The position numbers were made by a program, and so were the translations under genes. DNA of 64,000 nucleotides from Porpolomopsis calyptriformis (taxonomy: Eukaryota > Basidiomycota > Agaricomycetes > Agaricales > Hygrophoraceae). The DNA lies in the NCBI GenBank assembly GCA_951640195.1, contig OX621173.1, forward strand, positions 1,033,780 to 1,097,779, read 5' to 3'. Positions 1 through 10,002 of the stretch are shown here, piece after piece; positions within the stretch are counted from its first letter, which is position 1, and every line of letters begins with the position of its first letter. The notes under the pieces were generated by a model. That model worked only from the letters and a program-made list of their open reading frames with translations, searched no databases and was not told where the DNA came from.

Positions 1-1
1 G

Positions 2-1537
2 CAGTCCGAATCTTACATTCTAAAACAACAAGGTCACTTCTACGACGTGAACACGCTTTCCTACGCCTCAGACGGTCAGACGATTGCTACAGGTGGAGAT
101 GACGGAAAGGTCAAAGTATGGTCTGTACACACCGGATTTTGTTTCGTCACTTTTACGGAACATACCGCATCCATTTCTACGGTCTGCTTTGCTAAACATG
201 GTGCTGTGCTCTTCTCCGCCTCGCTCGATGGTACGGTTCGCGCATTCGACCTCATACGTTACCGTAATTTCCGCACCTTCACATCACCAAAACCAGTTCA
301 ATTCTCTTCCCTTGCCGTTGATCCTTCGGGTGAAGTTGTAGTCGCCGGATCCACTGATTCCTTCGAGATCTATCTTTGGTCAGTACAAACAGGGAAACTT
401 CTTGACGTGCTTGCGGGTCACGAAGGCCCAGTAAGTTCACTCGCTTTCTCCCCCTCCGGTGTAAACCTACTCGTGAGTGGCTCCTGGGACCGAACTGTGC
501 GTGTCTGGAATATCTTCGGACGCTCGCGTGCTGTGGAACCCCTTGTATTGAATTCGGACATCCTGGCGGTGGCTTTTCGGCCCGATGGGAAGGAATTCGC
601 TGTGTCTACGTTGGATGGCCAGATCACATTCTTCGATGTCCAAGACGGCAAGCAAACCAATGTTATTGAAGGTCGAAAAGATGTTTCTGGTGGACGTAAA
701 GCCGACGACCGGGTGACGGCAGCGAATAATGCTTCCAGTAAGGCGTATAATAGCCTGGCATACACGGCTGACGGAAAGTGTGTGCTCGCCGGCGGTAATA
801 GCAAATATGTGGTGTTGTATGATGTACGAGAGGGAGAAGGAGTTGTGGTGAAGAAGTTCCAGATATCACAAAACTTGTCCCTTGATGGAACCGAGGAGTT
901 TCTGGATAGCAGGAGGGTGAACGAAGCTGGCATCAATATAGACCTCATTGACGACCGTGGAGAAGAGAGTGATCTGGAAGATAGGATGGATAAGAGTCTT
1001 CCTGGGGCTAGTCGAGGTGCGGGTGACATGTCCACGCGCCGGTATCGCCCCGAGGCACGTACCAAGTGTGTGCGATTCTCTCCCACTGGCCGTGCATGGG
1101 CGGCGGCATCCACAGAAGGTCTCCTTATATATTCTCTTGATGAAACTGTTTCATTCGATCCCTTCGATCTCTCGCTCGACCTCACTCCACAATCAGTGCT
1201 GGACGTGCTCTCTTCGCAGGAATATCTCAAAGCGATCGTTATGGCCTTCCGACTCAACGAAAAACCCTTGATCCAGCATGTATACGAAGCCATTCCACAC
1301 GGTGACATTCGATTGGTTGCACGACAATTACCAATAATCTACGTACCGATGCTATTGAGATTTGTGGGGGACCATTTGGAAAAGAGCCCACATCTCGAAT
1401 TTGACTTGCTCTGGGTCAATGCCCTATTGATGGCGCACGGACGACATTTGAAAGATCGCTCGGGGGAGTATGCGAGTGTGTTTAGACAGTTGCAAAAAGG
1501 CCTCACGGATATTGAGCAGTCAATATCGCGGTTGTGA
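2..1537 (+). CDS. PWP2: PWP2/UTP1 WD40 U3 snoRNP protein, 3' part
   Basis: Partial gene whose reading frame is already open at base 2 and runs without an intron for 511 residues to the stop. It starts inside the WD40 repeats (QSESYILKQQGH, then GGDDGKVKVWSV, SASLDGTVRAFD, SGSWDRTVRVWN). The C-terminal 150 residues are the helical Utp12 domain found in PWP2, UTP12, UTP13 and related proteins. An acidic linker (DLIDDRGEESDLED) lies between the last repeats. Known role of the family: core subunit of the UTP-B subcomplex of the small-subunit processome, needed for early 18S rRNA maturation in the nucleolus. The upstream start is outside the window. A long antisense ORF in the same region (418-1308) is treated as a shadow. 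The identification is secure from repeat order and C-terminal domain. Confidence 0.93.
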   Translation, partial: QSESYILKQQGHFYDVNTLSYASDGQTIATGGDDGKVKVWSVHTGFCFVTFTEHTASISTVCFAKHGAVLFSASLDGTVRAFDLIRYRNFRTFTSPKPVQFSSLAVDPSGEVVVAGSTDSFEIYLWSVQTGKLLDVLAGHEGPVSSLAFSPSGVNLLVSGSWDRTVRVWNIFGRSRAVEPLVLNSDILAVAFRPDGKEFAVSTLDGQITFFDVQDGKQTNVIEGRKDVSGGRKADDRVTAANNASSKAYNSLAYTADGKCVLAGGNSKYVVLYDVREGEGVVVKKFQISQNLSLDGTEEFLDSRRVNEAGINIDLIDDRGEESDLEDRMDKSLPGASRGAGDMSTRRYRPEARTKCVRFSPTGRAWAAASTEGLLIYSLDETVSFDPFDLSLDLTPQSVLDVLSSQEYLKAIVMAFRLNEKPLIQHVYEAIPHGDIRLVARQLPIIYVPMLLRFVGDHLEKSPHLEFDLLWVNALLMAHGRHLKDRSGEYASVFRQLQKGLTDIEQSISRL

Positions 1538-1925
1538 GCTGTTTCTTTTTCTTTGGTTTTATTAGGCTGAAAATGTCCATTCCCAGATGCGAAGAAAATT
1601 CATCGACTCTGTCGTTCCTCATCGACCAGTCGAAGATGAAGCAGGAGTCGGAAATGGTTGTGACACCTAGTTGAGTGCCGAATGTGCGTGGAATTCCGAG
1701 TTTCACGGTGTTCGTGAATTCAATGCGAAGATCTCGGATTGAAAGTTGCTGTGACGCAACTCGATTCTTTGGGAAGTCAATCAAATTACGCATTTCGTTG
1801 TGGTCTAGATTTCTGCGGCAATAACTTAGGCCTTTGGAATGGGAAGCCAAAAATAAACCGATGGACCCCCCCAAGGGCCAGGCTGTGCTTGAATTGGTTC
1901 GCGCACTTGTCACTATGATGTCCAA
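1503..1925 (-). CDS. doubtful minus-strand ORF, 140 codons
   Basis: Open frame on the minus strand that runs into the 3' end of PWP2 in tail-to-tail orientation. Its middle part (NLDHNEMRNLIDFPKN, LSIRDLRIEF) has a plausible amino-acid composition and ends in a lysine-rich stretch, but I recognise no domain. It may be the last exon of a small gene with unseen upstream exons, a decayed F-box/LRR-like fragment, or noise. Transcript data would decide. Confidence 0.15.
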   Translation of the reverse strand: MDIIVTSARTNSSTAWPLGGSIGLFLASHSKGLSYCRRNLDHNEMRNLIDFPKNRVASQQLSIRDLRIEFTNTVKLGIPRTFGTQLGVTTISDSCFIFDWSMRNDRVDEFSSHLGMDIFSLIKPKKKKQLTTAILTAQYP

Positions 1926-2670
1926 CGCTTTCCCAGTACCTCAGTCGTCGCCATCTCAGGGTAGCCAAGTTAGGATTATTCTTTCACCAGTTACGGGTCA
2001 TGTTTGCATCTCTGGACCCAATCTGTATGCTGCTACTAATTTAGTAGCCGAGAGAGTGTCGGCATTTTTTGCAATAGTCAGTTCACCCAGCGGGTTGAAG
2101 TCATGTTCCCGATATCGGGACAAAGGTTACCAAAACACTCGATCTGGGACATCCTCATCGACAGTTGCACAAACGAGACTCTAAGTTAAAAACATGGACG
2201 TACTGACCGGTAATTGACCATAGTATATTATATTATTTTTGGGATGACGTCGATCAAGGTTACTAATAGCGTGATCAGGTGAGACATTCGTTGATCCCCT
2301 AATCTCACACTCTCTTCTATCAACACATTTGTATCAACAGGGCAGTGCTACCAAGTTAAGTTTTAAGCAACTCTCAAGCGATGCTCCGCCGCTCCGAACA
2401 TATCGAAGTCTTAGAAATATCCCGCCAAGTCTGGCCTGGACCCGTTCTTCATCATTCCATCTCGAGGACGAAGCGGACCAATCAAGAGGCCGGACTGATC
2501 TTGCGCGGGACATGCATGGGATAAAAGGCGTTGTGAAAGTGCCAGTCGAGATCCACATCATTTCGAAGAAATGCATGCAGGAATGCCACAAGACCGGGAA
2601 TTCCGCGGGCCGTTAATCCCTCCTATTGCCCATTTGAATGAACAAGCTCGAAGCTTCAAGTGTTGGAGCC

Positions 2671-2720
2671 CGTAGGAAGCACCTAGTGCGTAGGAAGCAT
2701 TGAAGTGCGCAGAAAGCATA
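2671..2720. repeat. short degenerate tandem repeat (about 19 bp x 2.5)
   Basis: The unit CGTAGGAAGCA occurs at 2671 and again at 2689, followed at 2708 by the diverged CGCAGAAAGCA. The spacing is 18-19 bases. It lies in the gene-poor region and has no visible function. Confidence 0.5.
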
Positions 2721-4297
2721 AAACAGCACCAGCAGCTGAACGCTGAACGAGTGTCATGTTTGACACACCTAGGTTGGCTGTTTCACATCATTGTTTCACT
2801 AAAATGTCTACGGCTCAGTCATCGACCTGCCACCTGGCCGATGTCATGCAGGCTGCGGAATGGAGCAATCTTGCCTCGCGGTTTGCGAAAGAGTTAAGAC
2901 CGCAAAGAGCAATTTGATCATTTGACTGATTTTTATCAAAGTCGGGACCTGGATAGGTGTGACCCTATGACCAATGCGGTGCGACACAATCGATTTGTAA
3001 GGGCCAGCATTCTTCAACAAAAGTCTCAAATCAATCCTGTGTCTCTTCGCACTCCGATTTTGTCCCCGGTCATTCAACGTGTTTATTTCCTTGGGGCAGG
3101 AAGTCAGTTCAAACTAAAGGTGCGATGGATCTAAACCTCGTGTTGGCTTCCCGGTCGAACCGTCGTCACCTTCTGTTGTCACCTTGCGATTGTGACACCT
3201 AAGCGGTATTGATCGATATCAGGGTTGTGGCGATTGAATCCGAAGCTTTCTTCCCCGGAATATGTCATGGAACACCACGAACTAGGGCTGTGCTTGTAAG
3301 CCCGGAAAATTTCGGCACGCCTTGGTATAAATTCCATGTCATTTTACCCCGGACAAATAAACATACCTGCGCAATATCCAATACTCCCCATACTCCCCCA
3401 GAATGCCAGACAGCCTCATTAACGACGCAACGAGAATATGGGAGCTCAACATATATTGGACAACACGTACCCAATGTGGTATTTGGGATCCTTCTAGACG
3501 AGGTGTGGACATCTGGGAATGTGTCCGCGATCGTGCGTTTTGTTGTGCTCCCGCTGCCTCTATCGAGATCGCTTAAATCCATCTCTTCTCAGACGAATCA
3601 ACCCCTGGCACCCAGCCGCCGAATTCGCTCTACTGGAAATTCCTTGGACGCAGGTGACAACCGATAGCGAGACGTATGTCTTATGCTCTTGTGTCCTCTC
3701 CTGTCTCTTCTTGCGCGAACATGTCTCCCTACTCTCAACCGTCTTCGGTATCCTTCGGCTACCCGCCGTCGTACATGCAAAATCATTGCTTGCGATCTCT
3801 TTGTAGGATGGACTGGTGGGTGGAATTTCAATCCGTAGGCGTTGAGATCTGGGGATTATATGGGCGATTCGTTTTCACTCCCTTTCCTGTTGTTTTACTT
3901 TACCGACTGGCTTGTCGACTTAATCCAGTGATTCTCTTTAGGGCATTTCGGTTGCAATTCAGCCATATGTAGCGGAAATACAGGGAATGACGTCAAACAC
4001 CGGCTGTTGCCGCAGTCTTAACTGCAGGGAAAAACGTCAAACGCATTCAGGTCCTTCATGCTGGTCGGCGGAGATGTGATGTCAAGCATTTGCGATCCGC
4101 TCCCGTTATCGTCCATAGATTTGGCGTGTAGTAAGCACCTCGAAAGAAGCTGCATGCCACTTCGGCGGAAGTCTCCTACCATTTAATCTTAGGACAGAAA
4201 GGAAGCACCTTCGTCCTTGCACAGCATATAGGGCACCGCATTTCAATTCTGATCATCTCATCGTGGCACAGGTAATATGACCTCTTGAAGGAAATGA

Positions 4298-4317
4298 AAG
4301 TCAAGATATCTTGACTT
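4298..4317. repeat. perfect 20-bp palindrome
   Basis: AAGTCAAGATATCTTGACTT is identical to its own reverse complement and has no spacer. It sits about 400 bases beyond the 3' end of the SDHAF2 gene in gene-poor DNA. It could be a dimeric protein binding site or chance. Confidence 0.6.
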
Positions 4318-4721
4318 GCGTTTTTCCCAGACTCGATGATCATTCAACTTATCGCCTTTTTATTGATAAGATCACAGGGCTGTGACAGCGTTGATGTTGA
4401 CTTGACAGATTGACCGTCCTTGAGGTTTTACGCGTCCCCATGGGTTTGGAAAACGTAGTATAATAATTCCATAAAAGTCGTAGGCTCTGTTGAAGAGATC
4501 GGGTATCTTCAATACATGATCAAAGTCTTGACGGCATGATCGAGCACAAGCGCAACCTCATGCTCTAGAATATGCCCATTCACCTCGGCGAACATTTTAA
4601 TGTCGGATCGTTTGTCCCGGCTAAAGAATGGGCATAGTAGTGAATCAAACTGCTAGGTCACACCATCCGTTAGGTTTCACGCCCGGATAGATCAACTCGT
4701 GCGCACATTATTCTTGTTGTG

Positions 4722-5261
4722 CTACAACAGCGCGGGCATACAACGTATCACTCTTCCCTCGTTGCGAGCATGCGTAACAAGTTTAGCCAGCACAGGAGAG
4801 TTATCCCATCGCTCGGGTGGTATTCTCTTGCCAGTTGACCAGTAATAAATATCCCAATCTTGCTCATCAAGAAGCTTCCGCCACCGAATAAACACAGCAG
4901 TTGGAAATGGAACGATCGAGAAGGATGCGGCGCGCACCTTGCTATACTCCTTCAGCTCGGGCTCATCCATAGTCTCCAGGTGATCGTTTGCAAAGGTGCT
5001 CAACAAGAGGTCGGTCTCCAAGGTACCCCGTTTACGAGAGCGGTATAGAAGACGGGCGCGCATGGTGCGAATCGTTTCATTTGGCCACAGAGAAGATGCT
5101 CGAGAAGGGATGTCGGAAGTGGGTGCGGTTGAAGTTGCGCTGAGGTGTTCTGGAGTGTTCGGGAGAATCCAGGGGTCTGAAAATGGGGAAGCAGTCGAAT
5201 TAAAAAGACGACGTGAGCGACCAGGAAGCCATCGTCGAGGAATACGAATGATTAAAGACAT
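4722..5261 (-). CDS. SDH5: SDHAF2/SDH5 succinate dehydrogenase assembly factor 2
   Basis: Mitochondrial factor known to promote covalent attachment of FAD to the succinate dehydrogenase flavoprotein subunit. Family signatures are RARLLYRSRKRGTLETD, then DEPELKEY and LLDEQDWDIYYW. I start it at the ATG at 5261 (MSLIIRIPRRWLPGRSRR), which gives a basic, arginine-rich mitochondrial presequence; an in-frame ATG at 5354 would add a less convincing extension. The 21 residues between LKEYSK and LLDEQDW have no place in the family and match an intron at 4875-4937 (63 nt, donor GTGCGC, acceptor AAG) that happens to keep the frame and lacks a stop. The spliced product is 158 residues. It is divergent from the MFS gene, 96 bp apart. 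Confidence 0.9.
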   Translation of the reverse strand: MSLIIRIPRRWLPGRSRRLFNSTASPFSDPWILPNTPEHLSATSTAPTSDIPSRASSLWPNETIRTMRARLLYRSRKRGTLETDLLLSTFANDHLETMDEPELKEYSKVRAASFSIVPFPTAVFIRWRKLLDEQDWDIYYWSTGKRIPPERWDNSPVLAKLVTHARNEGRVIRCMPALL

Positions 5262-5357
5262 CAATAGAGTTGATTTGCTCTTGTTTGGATTTGCCGCTGT
5301 TGCATAATAGCGCCAAATGAAATGACGAAACAGTAATAAGACTCTAACGCCCACTGA
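5262..5357. promoter_or_regulatory. shared divergent promoter, SDHAF2 / MFS transporter
   Basis: Only 96 bases separate the two start codons, so the basal promoters of both genes must overlap. No clear TATA box is visible. Confidence 0.6.
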
Positions 5358-8300
5358 ATGCCACCTCGACGGTCCTTCGGCTTAGCTACGAACGAATCTG
5401 CACTTGATGATGATGAACTACCTAGTATTAATGAGCGGCCTCAATCGCGACGGGTTCTAGGACGGGTCTCTTTCACTCAAAGCCAGCGCCGGCCGAGCTT
5501 CACATCTCGATGGAGAAGCAACCCGGATGCAGAGAGTGGTCGAGTGGTGTCACCTACCGGCGACCGCCCTCCAATACCTAGTGCGTTGCAGCCTTCTGGT
5601 GAAACTTATAGCACACCTTTGCCTCTACTGTCGATGATCGTGCTTTCAATCGTAAGTCCGCAGTCGTACGATGAGTGATTCCTCTGATCATATCTGTGGT
5701 CTCGGATAGACTATGCTTGGGGAATTTCTGTCGGCCAATGTGTCCACTCCCTTCCTACTTTTCATGGTGAAAGGTATCCTGGTTAACTGGTTTCAAGCCA
5801 TGCGCAGTCACGCTAATCTTCATCAGGGTTTGGCGAGTCCCATGATGACGCCGATGTAGCATTTTGGACCGGGCTACTAGGTAATTTAACAGACTGAATC
5901 CCCGACTGCCTGATTTAACGGATGCCCCAGTGTCTGCCTTTTTCATGACTCAGTTCATCACTTCCCTGCTTTGGGTAACTTAAGCTTTCCTATGTCATGG
6001 CTGTGTTGAGTGAATTATTTCATAGGCCACAGTTGCCGAGAAGCATGGCCGGCGCGCCGTCCTTTGTATATCTCTATTCGGCAGTGCCATCACATGCCTG
6101 ATCTTCGGAACTTGCACATCGCTTTACCAAGCCATTTCTGTGCGACTATTACAGGGTATTTTTGCGGGTGCCGTCGGTGTCGCGCGTGGTTCAGTTGCAT
6201 TTGTGACGGACTCGAGCAACGAAAGCCGGGCTTATGCTATTTTAGGGCGAGATCTCAATCCTCCTTTTGTTCGTTTATTCTTCTAACTTTGCATTGTAGC
6301 TTTTGCTGGGGATTTGGAGGTGTGGCTGGTGCTATCATTGGCGGGGCCTGTGAGTTTTTATCATGTCTACTCGAGTGTTTGGCTCAAACTTCTTATTCAT
6401 AATTAGTCGAGACACCCGCCGCCAAATGGCCTCGCATATTTGAAAACATCCCTGTGTTTGTCAATTATCCGTACTTATTACCCTGTGGACTTGCGGCGTT
6501 GATTACATTTACGGGTAATATTTCCGCACACAAATGAACTGGCTACGAGACTGAATTTTGTTCGCTAGGTGCCGTGTTGGCTTGCTTCCTCGGACGAGAC
6601 GGTGGACCAAGAGAAGGCGCGATCCGTCTAGCACCCGAAAAATATGATACACAACAGCGGGTCAGTGCAGAAGAAGATCCCGCTTTTCCCAGTCCGTTTA
6701 CGGAAGAGCCAGAAAGTCATGGTATTGTCGGTTCGCTTCGGAGGAAAGTCTCAAAGAAAGTCTCAGGCTATCTGTCTAAACCTATACCTATCATCAACCC
6801 TCGACCAAATTCCACATTCTCCATGGCAGAGTCACCCGTGCCTTTGTCTTTATCCCCTCGCGGAGATAGAACACGAACATTATCGCGCACGAGTCGGGCC
6901 GACGGGTCTGCTTACGGGTACAGCGGTGGGTACAGGAGTAGATTGGCAAGTACAGTTACCATGGGGACGAGGAAAGATAGCATCAACAGCTCTCTCAGGA
7001 GGCGGAGAGGGAGTGGCACTACTGGACAGGCGGGTGAAGGAAGCGAGCTCAACTTTGCTCAGAGATTGCTGATGGCGAACGAAAATGCTGTCACTAACAT
7101 TGCCGACTTGTGGGTCGCTGCTGCCATGAACGTGGACAATGAAGACCCATTTCAATCCGACACCGAAGAGCTTTCATCTGAGCCTGATTCCATCGAAGGA
7201 GGATCTGGCGAGCCCGGTGGAGAAGAAACTTCCATCACATCAACACCCACAGGCCGGGGTCGTTTACCGTCCCTTCCAGGTTCAAACTCTACTCCTACTT
7301 CTAGACCATCAACAAACCGCCGGCCGTCCAAAGTCCTCTTTACGCCCGCCCTTGGATCACGACATCCTTCTACATCACCGCAAGGCTCTTCGGCACCTGC
7401 TCGTCGGCTTTCCTTACCCCACGGGCCGGATTCACCGAGAAGATTCTCATCATCGGTCCCCACTATTTTCTCGCACCCTGGTGTACGTACCCCGGCTGCG
7501 GTCATCGATGCTCAACAACTTCTTGCACGATCTGAGGAAACTCCGAGAGGTGATACACTGTCACCCATTATGGAATCACACCCTTTCTCAAACGCGCACC
7601 ATGGGCTCGATCCTCAGTTTGAGAAAATGCCTTCTTTGTCCTCACAACTACCCTCCATGATCATTGCACAGTATGGGTTTTTGGCTCTTCATTCAACAAC
7701 GCACGATCAGATATTCATGTCATACCTTGTTTCGTTCGTCTGTCCCCTTTGACATTTCCTCGCCTGTTTGATTTTACCCTTGCTTAGGGACTATGATGCT
7801 GGTGGCCTCAACTTGAATGCCGGCCACTTTGCCCAACTCAGTGAGTTTTCTCTCAATTCGTTCTTTGTTTCTCATGCACTCACCAACTACCCAAAGTCGC
7901 ACTAATGTGCCTAGCTCAAATCGCATATCAATTCTACCTATATCCGTGAGTATCACTTTTCCAACGAAGGAGCGAGTCTTGATTCCCTTCTTAATTAAAT
8001 CAGGAATATTGGGTATGTGTTTTGGTATCCAGTCACAATATGACCGATTGACAGAATCACCAGTCCTCCGAGAGGACGCTTTTCGCATCTGGCAATGTTC
8101 CGTATTGGATCCGCCCTCTTTGTTCCATCGTATCTAACAGTCATCCTCTATCGGGCATTCGCCAGCTCCGAAGACGACGGGAATTTCATAGTGATGGCCG
8201 GTTCGTATTTACGTTTTCGAATATTTCTTCGTTGACGTGATAGCTTACTTTGCTCCAATCACCAGCTCTTGCATTGAGCACGTACGAAATAATCTCTTCA

Positions 8301-8707
8301 CTGCAAGCATTGAGTCCTAATCTATTCCAATCAGAGCTTTGCGATATTGTGCGATAACATTCGCCTACACTGCAATTTCAATTCTTCTCAATTACAGTAA
8401 GTCAGACGTATTTTCCCCTTGGAGTCGTATCAACAATTCGTGCCAGCTACGCCACCGAATGCTGTTGGTATAGCCAACGGTATCGCGCAAAGTATCGTCA
8501 GTCTTGCGCGTTGTTTTGGCCCGGTTTTAGGCGGTTATGTATGTGGCCCTTCCAATTTTGACAAAGGTATTTCTGACATTGGTTTGCCACCCTTGGCAGC
8601 TGTGGTCCATAAGTGTGCAAGACAACCCGTCAGGCTACCCTCTGGGATTCATAGTCGTCGCCGGTGCCTGTGCGCTTGCCGTGGCTCAAAGCTTCATGAT
8701 ACGATGA
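5358..8707 (+). CDS. MFS transporter, ZIFL/YCR023C-like, with long central loop
   Basis: Multi-exon gene. The first coding exon (5358-5651) encodes a polar cytosolic N-terminus. Exons 2-4 build the first helices up to the MFS motif ATVAEKHGRR between TM2 and TM3; later segments include GIFAGAVGVARGSVAF, ESRAYAI and GFGGVAGAIIGG. A serine- and proline-rich cytosolic loop of roughly 250 residues (6600-7640) separates the two six-helix halves. The second half contains NIGPPRGRFSHLAMFRIG and ANGIAQSIVSLARCFGP, and the protein ends AQSFMIR at 8707. This layout is typical of the ZIFL/YCR023C branch of the major facilitator superfamily in the vacuolar or plasma membrane; the substrate is unknown. 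The intron at 6247-6299 uses a GC donor. Exact internal exon ends downstream of 7660 are approximate. Confidence 0.85.
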
Positions 8708-9094
8708 AAGGAAGTCATCGGTGTATTTTTTCCTTCACTTTAGAGAATTTAGGCTGTCGAGTATTATTCACATCTGTTCATCGGACATTATTTAACTAGC
8801 ATCCCGCGAATGTAGGTTGGCAAACTTTTTGGAAGTATTCTTACGGCGAACTCCACGTTCCGGCACTTGAGCAGCAGCGGGCTTCCATGTGACTCATAAT
8901 TTTATGTAATCCGTATCCGAGTCAGGGCGCTCGCGTTCAGGCTTAGCGCTTGCTGCGCTTGGTCCCACCGTAAGCCCGGTTTCGAACGACTATCGGCGAC
9001 ATCAGAGGTCGGTTCGCTGTTTTGGCGGAAGGACCTCCCAACCATCACAATATAACATCAGCCTGGCTTTTGTCTTTCGCCGCTCGTTTATGAA
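8708..9094. other. intergenic, nothing recognised
   Basis: Holds the 3' flank of the MFS gene and the upstream region of the small gene at 9095. No repeat or RNA gene was seen. Confidence 0.5.
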
Positions 9095-9737
9095 ATGGTG
9101 TTGTTTCGGGTACCTTCAGCCTCCTCAGAGCCCGACAAGCCATCCCCCTCTCAAGCCTCTCCTCAGTCAGCATCTCACGTCACGGACCTGTTTGCGAGAT
9201 TGTGCCCATTTAAAACGCATCGTATCGAGTCGTCTTCAGGCGACCCGGAGACCCACCCGTCCCTCTCCGAGGAGGGCGTTACTTCCACAGGCAAAGTCAC
9301 GATTGAGCGTGTCGACATGTATCTCTGTAGCGGCGCCGTCGACCCCACAAAACTATTGAGGGGGTCGCGATCCAATTTGCTCGACAAGGCGATCAGCCTG
9401 GGCGCAAACGCATTAGTGGAAGAGCAGTAGGCTAAATCCCAGTCCATTATTTGTCGTGCCTGACCGGCCGACGTTAGGTGGACATGTACGATATACCGTC
9501 GAAAATCCCGACCGGAAGGTCCTTATCGCGTCAACGTGCGTTCGCGATCATCGTTCATTTTGTGGGGCAGATTTGTCGAGACTTACTTTCTTGCTTCAGG
9601 TTCGTTATTCGGCGCGGGCGACACACTCCCTGAGACCTGATCCCAACCGGCCTGTGTCCCTCGACAAAGCCGTCGGTATCGCAGGTTTAATGACTATCCT
9701 GTACCGGGAGGGGATGAGTGGCATGCGTCATTTATGA
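9095..9737 (+). CDS. small fungal protein of unknown function, 175 aa
   Basis: Three exons fit a continuous frame: 9095-9426, 9478-9535 and 9600-9737, with introns of 51 and 64 nt (donors GTAGGC and GTGCGT, acceptors TTAG and TCAG). The N-terminal 60 residues are polar and low-complexity. The folded part reads RVDMYLCSGAVDPTKLL, NLLDKAISLGANALVEEQW and NVRYSARAT, then DPNRPVSLDKA and GIAGLMTIL. I recognise this as a conserved-looking fungal family without a named domain. It has no signal peptide or membrane helix. It lies tail to tail with HET-C (265 bp gap). The gene structure is fairly sure; the function is unknown. Confidence 0.7.
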
Positions 9738-10002
9738 CATACCCTCTTTTGTATTCAAAAGTATTTGTGAGTTTCATGTGACCATTCAGAGGCCCCCAAC
9801 ATCATTCAATATATGTATCATCGGTAATGATCGTGTATCCATTTATGCGGCATTTGGACTCCCTTATGTATGTACGGTACATGTACAGTACTTATTTATA
9901 AACTGGTGGATGGATCAACACTTTGCTATTCAAACAAGAAACAGAAAGAAGGCCATGGCATGTTACACTTTCAGGTTGCTATTCCTAGCCATCAGACCCA
10001 GG

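Larger units (their letters stand above)
1538..4721. other. 3.2 kb stretch without a recognisable gene
   Basis: Only short, mutually overlapping ORFs are present and none resembles a known family. The least weak is a 140-residue minus-strand ORF (1503-1925) that overlaps the last 35 bases of PWP2 and could be a decayed or spliced gene fragment. I see no LTR, transposase or tRNA. Local features are an AT-rich patch near 2220-2240, a short degenerate direct repeat at 2671-2720 and a perfect 20-bp palindrome at 4298-4317. Confidence 0.5.

Noticed and set aside
418..1308. 296-codon antisense ORF across PWP2
   Set aside because: It mirrors a well-supported WD40 coding frame and its predicted protein is low-complexity Ser/Arg-rich with no domain; such antisense frames arise from codon bias.
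3140..3180. Minus-strand B-box-like GGTTCGACC
   Set aside because: Flanks do not pair into a T-stem and no A box lies at the right distance.
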